18,400 nt of DNA, taken from positions 1-18,400 of the forward strand of contig CAYTES010000027.1 of assembly GCA_964436935.1 (NCBI GenBank). The letters run 5' to 3'. The position numbers and the translations under genes are program-made. The notes under the pieces were generated by a model. The model saw only the letters and a program-made list of their open reading frames with translations, was not told the DNA's origin and made no database searches. Below are positions 6,497 to 12,905 of the stretch, piece by piece. Origin of the DNA: CAYTES01 sp964436935. GTDB lineage: Bacteria; Patescibacteriota; Gracilibacteria; UBA1369; UBA12473. The stretch's first letter is position 1; every line of letters starts with the position of its first letter.

Positions 6497-6959
6497 ATTG
6501 CTCTACGGGTTCTACTTTTTCATTGGTGTTGTTCTCTTCCGTCGCTTGTCCATTGTTTTGATACGCCGGATTCATCATTTTATTCCCCTCGTAGACTCCT
6601 TCTTGATTGTAATTTTGAATATTTTGTTCATTGTAATTGTCGTTTCCCCACATCATTTGTATCATTGTTTTTATCCCTTGGGCCGCCGTAGAGGCGGTGA
6701 ATAGAACGCCTAGGGCTCCGGCAATCACCGCGATCCAAACGGTGTTCAAAAACATTTTTTTGTCCGCATATTTGTACAGCCAGAGGAGTGCGGCAATAAA
6801 ACCAAATAATGCCAGACCGGCGAAGATCCAGTGAAGGTGAATCCATACCGCATAATAACCGAGTCCGTAACCATTCGCACCGTACATCATAGAGAGGGGA
6901 TTATAGAGGTAAATATGATTTAGAATAGAAGTTTCATGGGGAATGTCAATTTTTTCCAT
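6495..6959 (-). CDS. Small two-helix membrane protein with Asn/Gln-rich tail
   Basis: A 154-residue protein I cannot assign to a named family. Two transmembrane helices are clear (about 42-63 and 71-91), joined by a short basic loop (KYADKK). By the positive-inside rule both ends would then face outward. The segment before the first helix (YLYNPLSMMYGANGYGLGYYAVW, residues 17-39) is rich in aromatic residues and Gly. After residue 103 the chain is hydrophilic and rich in Asn, Gln and Glu (NDNYNEQNIQNYNQEG) and ends in an acidic tail. The start at 6959 is preceded by TTGCAAGAAAA, not a clear Shine-Dalgarno; Met24 or Met25 are possible later starts. Divergent from the SLH-CAP gene and convergent with RMD1. 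A genuine gene is likely; its function is unknown. Confidence 0.7.
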   Translation of the reverse strand: MEKIDIPHETSILNHIYLYNPLSMMYGANGYGLGYYAVWIHLHWIFAGLALFGFIAALLWLYKYADKKMFLNTVWIAVIAGALGVLFTASTAAQGIKTMIQMMWGNDNYNEQNIQNYNQEGVYEGNKMMNPAYQNNGQATEENNTNEKVEPVEQ

Positions 6960-6964
6960 TTTTC

Positions 6965-6994
6965 TTGCAATTTGGTCCGATAACGTGGTATATT
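6965..6994 (+). promoter_or_regulatory. Extended -10 promoter upstream of the SLH-CAP gene
   Basis: TTGCAA at 6965-6970 and TATATT at 6989-6994 are 18 bp apart, and TGG directly precedes the -10 box (extended -10, TGn). Transcription would start near 7000-7002. That gives either a leader of about 138 nt for the SLH-CAP gene or a leaderless message for the small ORF that begins at 6998/7001. Confidence 0.5.
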
Positions 6995-6997
6995 ATC

Positions 6998-7132
6998 ATG
7001 ATGCCATTACCGAATCTACTTTTGGGTGCTTATCGAGAGGAAGGGCAACGAGGCTTTAGGAGCTTCCTAATTGCATTTCATCGTAATCTTTGTACAATGG
7101 TCATGAGTATGGTTTTTGCTGAGTTTTTTTGA
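6998..7132 (+). CDS. Possible small ORF (44 aa) ahead of the SLH-CAP gene
   Basis: The frame runs from ATG ATG at 6998-7003 to TGA at 7130-7132. It encodes 44 residues with a basic middle (YREEGQRGFR) and a hydrophobic end (MVMSMVFAEFF). It sits exactly where transcription from the extended -10 promoter should begin, so it could be translated without a leader. It stops 6 nt before the SLH-CAP start, as coupled genes do. It also contains a 15-bp palindrome (7056-7070, TTAGGA-GCT-TCCTAA), which would suit an operator or hairpin instead. No family is recognised. It may be just a leader sequence. Confidence 0.25.
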   Translation: MMPLPNLLLGAYREEGQRGFRSFLIAFHRNLCTMVMSMVFAEFF

Positions 7133-7138
7133 TTGTTT

Positions 7139-8305
7139 ATGATGCGTTTTTTGTGGACTATTTTGGGCCGAATGGTGTCTGGGCTTGGATTACTGTGTTT
7201 TTTGTACGTTCCTGTTTTTGCTTATACCGATGTAACGGATCAAGATGAGTATGTCGTAGCCATAAAGTCGCTTTCCGAACAAGGTCTTTTCGTGGGGTAT
7301 GAAGACGGTTCTTTTCGTCCCGATCAAAAAATCACCCGTGCTGAAGTGCTTAAACTGCTTTTGGTGCTTGAATGGGGTTCTATTATTGATGTTCCCGTGA
7401 ATTCTTGTTTTTCGGATGTGGATTTGGAAACGTGGTACACTCCTTATATCTGTTTTGCCAAGATTGATGGCGTGGTTCAGGGCTATGCGGATGGCACGTT
7501 TGCCCCCACGCAAAATGTCACTTTGGTCGAAGCGGCAAAATTGATTGTAACGGTTTTGGATTTACCCCTTTTGGACTCTGGGCATGAGGAATGGTATGTG
7601 CCGTATCTTTCGGTTTTGGAACACCGGAAAGCGTTGCCACTATCGCTTGAATATTTAACGGAGACGTTGACCCGGGAAGAATTTGCGGAAATGTTATGGA
7701 GGGTTGTGGAGGGTGTGGAGGATCAACCCTCTTTGGTTGTTTCTCAATTGAGTGCCGCGGTTTGTGAGGAATTTATTCCCGACATTCCGCCCTCGGTGGA
7801 TCTTGAGAAAGTGAAAGACGCTTGGTTTTCTTGGGTGAATGACGCTCGAGCTCAAGCGGGTTTATCCGCTTATGGCGGGAGTTTTCAGTTGGACCGTACG
7901 GCGTATGAATGGTCCGTTTATTCTGCAGAACGAGGCTATATCGATCATAAACGTCCCGGGACCAGCGCCTATTATGACTATCGGGCGATTGAGGGATGGT
8001 TCGAGGACTTGGGCGTGACTTTTGAGAATCACGGCGGCTATACGTTTACGGAAAATATAGGCCGAGGGCCTTATTCTTGCTTTGAATCGGATTGTACTCA
8101 AGAGGTGATCGACATGATTCGTTATACCTTTGATTATTTCATGAGTGAGAAATATTCTTCGTACCGTCCCCATTACAACAGCATTATGAATGGGCAGTTT
8201 AAGAAGATGGGGTTTGGAATCGTCCTGCCGGAAGGGGGAGGTTATTATTTTACGGTTCATTATGGGACAGCGGTCGATTCGAGTGTTGTCTTGTGTGATG
8301 AATGA
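7139..8305 (+). CDS. Secreted SLH-CAP (SCP/PR-1 fold) surface protein
   Basis: About 388 residues from the ATG at 7139 (the next ATG at 7142 is equally possible; an in-frame TTG at 7133 is less likely). A signal peptide ends at VFA near residue 27. SLH domain 1 (about 28-78, GYEDGSFRP, ITRAEVLKLL) and SLH 2 (about 90-140, GYADGTFAP) are clear; SLH 3 (about 150-200) is degenerate. From about 220 to the end is a CAP domain: WVNDARAQAGL, IDHKRPG, TENIG, RPHYNSIMNGQFKKMGFG and YYFTVHYGTA. The two CAP-type His residues (DHKRP, PHYNS) and the Glu of TENIG are present, so the cation site looks intact. CAP proteins bind lipids or act as proteases or toxins in different lineages; the role here is unknown. 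The SLH part suggests it is held at the cell envelope. It converges with the next gene, leaving 8 bp. Confidence 0.9.
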   Translation: MMRFLWTILGRMVSGLGLLCFLYVPVFAYTDVTDQDEYVVAIKSLSEQGLFVGYEDGSFRPDQKITRAEVLKLLLVLEWGSIIDVPVNSCFSDVDLETWYTPYICFAKIDGVVQGYADGTFAPTQNVTLVEAAKLIVTVLDLPLLDSGHEEWYVPYLSVLEHRKALPLSLEYLTETLTREEFAEMLWRVVEGVEDQPSLVVSQLSAAVCEEFIPDIPPSVDLEKVKDAWFSWVNDARAQAGLSAYGGSFQLDRTAYEWSVYSAERGYIDHKRPGTSAYYDYRAIEGWFEDLGVTFENHGGYTFTENIGRGPYSCFESDCTQEVIDMIRYTFDYFMSEKYSSYRPHYNSIMNGQFKKMGFGIVLPEGGGYYFTVHYGTAVDSSVVLCDE

Positions 8306-8313
8306 ACCATCTG

Positions 8314-10443
8314 CTAGTTGCCCCACTCTTCACGATTTCTCCTAGATTCAGCGTCTCTTTCGCTTTTTTCTTCTTCGTTTTTCCCCTCTTTTTGTTTGAG
8401 TTTCTTTTCCAGGGCTTCTGCCGTTCTTTCCCTTTCCTCTTTTTGCGCATCCAGTCGGTTGGCCAGGATAATTAGCTCTTCAATCGACATATCGGCATTG
8501 GCTTTCCGAATCACGGCTCCGGTTATTCTCCATCCCAGGTCTGATCCGTATAGAGCGTATAGTTTGGCAATGAATCGTTCATCGGCATATAATCCGGTGT
8601 CAATCAACGCCTCTATCGTTTCATTGAAATGCGGCGTGAAATCGTCTCCCTCATATTGATCCAGTTTATTGCCACACCATTGTTTTAAGTGATGCATGTC
8701 TTCCAGGAATTTGGGGGATCCCAGGATGGGCAAAAGCTCTGGATTGTATTTTTTTGAACCGTAGATTTTTAACAGAGAATCAAGGAGTTTAACTTCGTTG
8801 TCCCATTTGCCGGAGGTGAGATGGTGAAGGATCGGGTCTATTTTACCCATCAACTGAAAACGTGCGACGATTTTCCATGATTTTTTTTCTTCCCCCACAA
8901 TCAGACTGACATAAGACTCGTACTCTTCTCCGGTTCTTCCTTCTTGAATGGATTTGAGGAGGAAGCGAAAGGTGGTATCGTTTTGTATCATTTTCCAGAT
9001 GTTTGCTTTAAAAAAATCGTTTGCTTCATAGGTTTGATGGTATTTATAGCCTCTTTGAAACAGTTCCAATAGTCGCTTCATGGCAATGGTATTTTTTATA
9101 TCTTCCTCTTCCATGATCGTGAAGAAGGTACTCAACCTAAGGCCGGCTTTTTCAAATTGAATCGCCCATTTTAGATACTCGCTATTTCCCATCTTCTGAA
9201 TGGTTAACGCATCTCGTTTATAGTCGACGTCACCTAGTTTTTCCAGTAGCCATTTGAGCTCTGACCAAGCCCCCCCTTGTTCCAACATTTCCACCATTCC
9301 TTTCAACGCTTTTTCGTTGATTTTTTGTGGGGAATAACGTATGGCCTCTATCAAATTAATGTCTGGTCTTTTTTCAATCGCCTTCATGAAATGTAAAAAA
9401 GAGGGATCGCTTTCGCGTTCCAAATAAAGTTTTAGAAAAGAATCCATTTTGAAATATTCTTCTTTTTCTAGTTTTGACTTTACTCTTGACGCCAAGTTTT
9501 TAAATTGACTCATGTCTTTCACTTTTTTTAATCCTTCAAAATGCTCGATCCATTCCAAAGGCGGTTCCAATCCCCATGCTTTGATGGATTTTAACCGTTC
9601 CGGACTTTCGTTTTGAAAAATTTTCCCAGTTCCCAGCCAATTCAACATTTCTTCCGGAGTGAATCCGCTTTGATGTAAACTTCGCACTTCCGCCGATAGT
9701 AAGGTCCCGCAGGTGAGCGTAACGCTATTGAGGGCTTCTCGATAGTCTTCGCCATGCCACCACATTCCAAGCGGATGTTCGATGAGTGTATTCGCTTCTT
9801 CCATTCCTTTACTCACACCGTCATGACGAAGGATTTTATAATACGCCAATTGTTTTTTGAGTGCTTCTTTATCACCCTCGGGAATCAATCCCACTCCAAA
9901 AGCACCGGTGAAGGGGGTGGTTTCTTTTCCACTTAAAATCTCGTCACATCCTTTTTTTTCTGTGGAATTTGGGGATGTGGTGAGGCATTCCACGAATGGG
10001 TAAATGCCGCCCTTTTTTTGGAGAGCGGGATCTGTTGCTTCGTTTTTTTCTCTATGTAGAATACGGTTTAATCCATTATGTCCATTTTCGATTATCTCCA
10101 GATCTCCTTTTTCTCCCGGGTAACTGTCTTTGGTGAGTGTTTCAAATTGTACGTCATTGTCGTATCTTCCGAATTGAAGTAATCTTCGACAATAGTCACG
10201 TGTGTCTTTGATTTCGATCGGGCTGAAGGGTTCCATTTCTTCATCGATAAAGTAATTGCCCACGATCGCTGCTCCCACGAGTCCGACCAATACACTTTTT
10301 GGGTGTTTTATTTTTCGCAATAAAGATAGCAACGTCCCGGGTTCTTTTTGTGGCTTGGGTTTGATCAATTCTTGCTCTAATTCTTCCGCGGCTTTTCCCA
10401 TTTCTCGCGCCGCAATGACCAATCGATCGTCGGGATTTTCCAT
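8314..10443 (-). CDS. Large single-pass, helix-rich protein of unknown family
   Basis: 709 residues from the ATG at 10443-10441. A longer in-frame start near 10506 falls inside the -35 box of its promoter and is not credible. Residues 1-49 are charged (AAEELEQELIKPKPQKEPG), 50-66 form one hydrophobic helix (SVLVGLVGAAIVGNYFI), and the rest is almost entirely predicted helix in short repeated pairs resembling an alpha solenoid. The last 50 or so residues are a highly charged coiled coil (EERERTAEALEKKLKQKEGK) ending EEWGN. Basic residues before the helix and acidic ones after it (DEEMEP) suggest the large C-terminal part is outside the cytoplasm. No enzyme motif is evident. It is divergent from the TGc-vWA/AAA+ pair and shares a control region with it, so joint regulation is likely. 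Confidence 0.75.
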   Translation of the reverse strand: MENPDDRLVIAAREMGKAAEELEQELIKPKPQKEPGTLLSLLRKIKHPKSVLVGLVGAAIVGNYFIDEEMEPFSPIEIKDTRDYCRRLLQFGRYDNDVQFETLTKDSYPGEKGDLEIIENGHNGLNRILHREKNEATDPALQKKGGIYPFVECLTTSPNSTEKKGCDEILSGKETTPFTGAFGVGLIPEGDKEALKKQLAYYKILRHDGVSKGMEEANTLIEHPLGMWWHGEDYREALNSVTLTCGTLLSAEVRSLHQSGFTPEEMLNWLGTGKIFQNESPERLKSIKAWGLEPPLEWIEHFEGLKKVKDMSQFKNLASRVKSKLEKEEYFKMDSFLKLYLERESDPSFLHFMKAIEKRPDINLIEAIRYSPQKINEKALKGMVEMLEQGGAWSELKWLLEKLGDVDYKRDALTIQKMGNSEYLKWAIQFEKAGLRLSTFFTIMEEEDIKNTIAMKRLLELFQRGYKYHQTYEANDFFKANIWKMIQNDTTFRFLLKSIQEGRTGEEYESYVSLIVGEEKKSWKIVARFQLMGKIDPILHHLTSGKWDNEVKLLDSLLKIYGSKKYNPELLPILGSPKFLEDMHHLKQWCGNKLDQYEGDDFTPHFNETIEALIDTGLYADERFIAKLYALYGSDLGWRITGAVIRKANADMSIEELIILANRLDAQKEERERTAEALEKKLKQKEGKNEEEKSERDAESRRNREEWGN

Positions 10444-10478
10444 AAAGATAGAACTAAGAAAATGCTTGCGAAGCTTTA

Positions 10479-10521
10479 AATATAGAATATTTATTGACAA
10501 TGTCAAGTTATTTGCTAAGAT
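10479..10521. promoter_or_regulatory. Divergent promoters sharing a palindromic -35
   Basis: A 13-bp perfect palindrome, TTGACA-A-TGTCAA (10494-10506), supplies a consensus -35 to both strands. On the plus strand TTGACA (10494-10499) is followed after 16 bp by TAAGAT (10516-10521) with an extended TG at 10513-10514, leading into the TGc-vWA/AAA+ operon. On the minus strand TTGACA (10506-10501) is followed after 16 bp by TATATT (10484-10479), leading into the 709-aa protein gene. The -35 boxes are 1 bp apart, so two polymerases cannot bind at once, and the palindrome could also serve as an operator. Confidence 0.75.
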
Positions 10522-10547
10522 GCTTTCTCGTTTACAATAATTTTGAC

Positions 10548-12905
10548 ATGGGACTGCTCTTCGATTCTAAAACCGATTGGTCTTACAACACCCCCAGTTC
10601 TTTCCGGACGATGGTTGAATCTTTTGAGCACGGAGAGCGGCCCGAGTTGAATGACGCACTTACTCCCCATATGAGAGAGTTTTTTGTGGCACTTCGATTT
10701 TTTTTGGAAAATCCCGGAGTGGACCCGGAACATTTTGAATGGGAGAATCGTAAGCTGCTTCCCCATTTCAAACGATTGCAACGTACGGCGGTGGTGAGCG
10801 GGGAAGAACCCGTAAATGTTTTTAAATTGCTGCGTGATGGGCTTGTCCCCAAAGCCTTGAAGTACAAGCTTTACGACGGTCAGATTCGCACGTTAATGGA
10901 TTGGATTTCTTCGCAGGACCGCCCTCCGCTTCAGCTTACCTCCGAAGATGAGCTTACTCTTTTGCCTCCTCAACAAGAAGATTCCATGCTTGATCCCTCC
11001 ATGGAATCTCCCGGTGAACCTTCGGAGGAAGCCGTGAAAGAAGCGTATGCTTTAATCATTCCGGTTCATCAGGATTTTTATCGCAGAAAGATTTTTGATC
11101 TCTATGATGAGCGAAATGTGATTTGGGAAGCGTCTCCCCATCAATTGAAAAAAGCTCCAAAAAGGCGCCTTCGCCCGGAAACAATTCGCCGCTATTATTC
11201 CACATTGACGTTGAATAAACATCAGGTGATTCAGGAGCCGGGGGCGGGATCGTGGTTTTTGGATTCCGAGACGTTTTACACCGACCGCTCCATTCCCGAT
11301 TTGAAAATTACCGTTTTTGAAAATCAGTTCGGGGTGCCTTATCTTTTGGCGGAGAGTGCCATGGCAGAAGGTTTGGTTTCTTTTTCGGTCGTTATCGGTC
11401 AGCCGGATGATCCCGGTGTGATTGCGCCTCCTCGACAGGTTTCTCTTAAATCCGCTTTATTGCCGGAAGAGTTGGTTAAGGAGCTTCAGCGCACTCGTGA
11501 CATGCAAGGGAGTGATGAAGATAAGGTTGATTCGGTTTCCAATTTGGTGCAAATGAACTTGGACTATTCGAATGACCCGAGTTATAACGAAATTTATAAA
11601 AAGGACAAGTCTCGTTATTATTTGGAAGTGTGGCAACACCGACAAGTGGATTGTGATGTGGCCGCTAATTTTGGTGCCGAATTATTGAGGCAGTTGGGTT
11701 TTTCGGCTTATATTTTGGACGGGAATCAATCCCAAATTGATCCCGATCGCAGTGGATCGGTTTTAATGGAGTCCAATAATCATGCCCGACTGATGGTTTA
11801 TTTGCGGGATGTTAAACGATGGAAAGAGGTGGATATGACCCCTCCTTCTTCGGATCAAGAACGTAAAAAAATGGAAGAAGATCACAAAAAGAAAATGACT
11901 CCTCGTTTTTCCAAAGGGGATAAGCCCGTTTCATCCACCGATCCTGTCGATAATTTTGCGAAAATTGCCGGTTGTTCTCCCGGGGAAGCCGCTGAAATCA
12001 TTCATTTGATTGAACGGCTCAGAAATACCCCGGATTCTCATGGCAATTTGGTGTATGAAGAATCGAAACGAATTTGGCAAGTTCTGGCTAAGAATTCAGT
12101 TGTTCCTCGTGTGGTCGAACGTGGCCCTGTTTCTCTAAGCCTGGGTAATAATTTGCGCTACCCTGAACAATTTCCGCTTGCGACCTTGTTTAGTATCTTG
12201 AATCCGCGCGTTGCCACGCGGCGTGTTTCAAAGTTTCATGAGCAACCTGTTTTTCATGGATTGACCATTTGGGTCATTTTAGATCTTTCGGGCAGTATGG
12301 CGGCTCAAGATGACTATACGCATCAGTTGCGTTATCAACTTCAACGTGACAGTGCTTTTTTACTGACAGATTCGATGATGTCCGGATCGTATATCATGCG
12401 AACCCAAAGGAATCTTTCTGAATCGGTTCAACCGTTGCAAGTTTCTGTTTTAGGCGTACTGAATAGCCAAATCATGATTTTTTTACCACTGACTGGTGCT
12501 TGGACTCCCTTGGAACAGGTTCAGCTTTATCACGCGGCAAATCAAAGTCCCAATGGGGATAACCCGGATCATCTTGCCTTTCAACTTGTGCGTCGTCAGA
12601 TTGAGCAGCTCAATAAAACTCAAGACCCTGCTGCACTGCAGGATCGTTTGGTCTTGTGGTATACGGATGGTGTACCGGACTCGGTCGAATCCTGTATCCA
12701 AGAATTGACCTTGTTGCGTAAACTGGGAGCCATGCCTTTTGGTTTTGGTATAAGTGAATCTGCCGATCAATCCGCTCTTGCGCATATGTTCGGTGAATTC
12801 CACGAAGTTATTAAGGATTTAACCACGTTGGCTTCTCGTCCTTTGACGGTTGCCACCGATTTACTTTCAAAAAAATATTTAACTCTCACTGAGTATGACT
12901 CCTAA
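10548..12905 (+). CDS. Transglutaminase-like/vWA domain fusion protein
   Basis: 785 residues from the ATG at 10548, chosen because the longer frame from 10494 starts within the promoter's -35 box. Residues 1 to about 300 are mostly helical with an acidic Pro-rich linker near 140-160. A transglutaminase-like core follows, with its triad in order: Cys369 (QVDCDVAANF), His412 (SNNHARLMVYL) and Asp429 (WKEVDMTPPS). A vWA domain occupies about 570-760 with an intact MIDAS: DLSGS at 579-583, GDNPDHLAF as the middle motif, and TDGVP at 706-710. No signal peptide or membrane helix is seen, so it should be cytoplasmic. The vWA domain would bind a partner or client through a metal; the transglutaminase fold could act as a peptidase or cross-linker. 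Its stop overlaps the AAA+ gene start by 11 nt, as expected for a MoxR-vWA chaperone pair. DUF58 and transglutaminase proteins often accompany MoxR as separate genes; here TGc and vWA are one chain. Confidence 0.87.
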   Translation: MGLLFDSKTDWSYNTPSSFRTMVESFEHGERPELNDALTPHMREFFVALRFFLENPGVDPEHFEWENRKLLPHFKRLQRTAVVSGEEPVNVFKLLRDGLVPKALKYKLYDGQIRTLMDWISSQDRPPLQLTSEDELTLLPPQQEDSMLDPSMESPGEPSEEAVKEAYALIIPVHQDFYRRKIFDLYDERNVIWEASPHQLKKAPKRRLRPETIRRYYSTLTLNKHQVIQEPGAGSWFLDSETFYTDRSIPDLKITVFENQFGVPYLLAESAMAEGLVSFSVVIGQPDDPGVIAPPRQVSLKSALLPEELVKELQRTRDMQGSDEDKVDSVSNLVQMNLDYSNDPSYNEIYKKDKSRYYLEVWQHRQVDCDVAANFGAELLRQLGFSAYILDGNQSQIDPDRSGSVLMESNNHARLMVYLRDVKRWKEVDMTPPSSDQERKKMEEDHKKKMTPRFSKGDKPVSSTDPVDNFAKIAGCSPGEAAEIIHLIERLRNTPDSHGNLVYEESKRIWQVLAKNSVVPRVVERGPVSLSLGNNLRYPEQFPLATLFSILNPRVATRRVSKFHEQPVFHGLTIWVILDLSGSMAAQDDYTHQLRYQLQRDSAFLLTDSMMSGSYIMRTQRNLSESVQPLQVSVLGVLNSQIMIFLPLTGAWTPLEQVQLYHAANQSPNGDNPDHLAFQLVRRQIEQLNKTQDPAALQDRLVLWYTDGVPDSVESCIQELTLLRKLGAMPFGFGISESADQSALAHMFGEFHEVIKDLTTLASRPLTVATDLLSKKYLTLTEYDS

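Noticed and set aside
7056..7070. TTAGGAGCT, identical to the 9 bp at the left border of the mobile element (2082-2090), as a trace of a second copy.
   Set aside because: The match stops after 9 bp and no inverted end or internal element sequence is nearby.
10494..10547. N-terminal extensions of the TGc-vWA protein (from 10494) and of the 709-aa protein (from 10506).
   Set aside because: Both would start inside the -35 palindrome of the genes' own promoters, so they cannot be on the transcripts.
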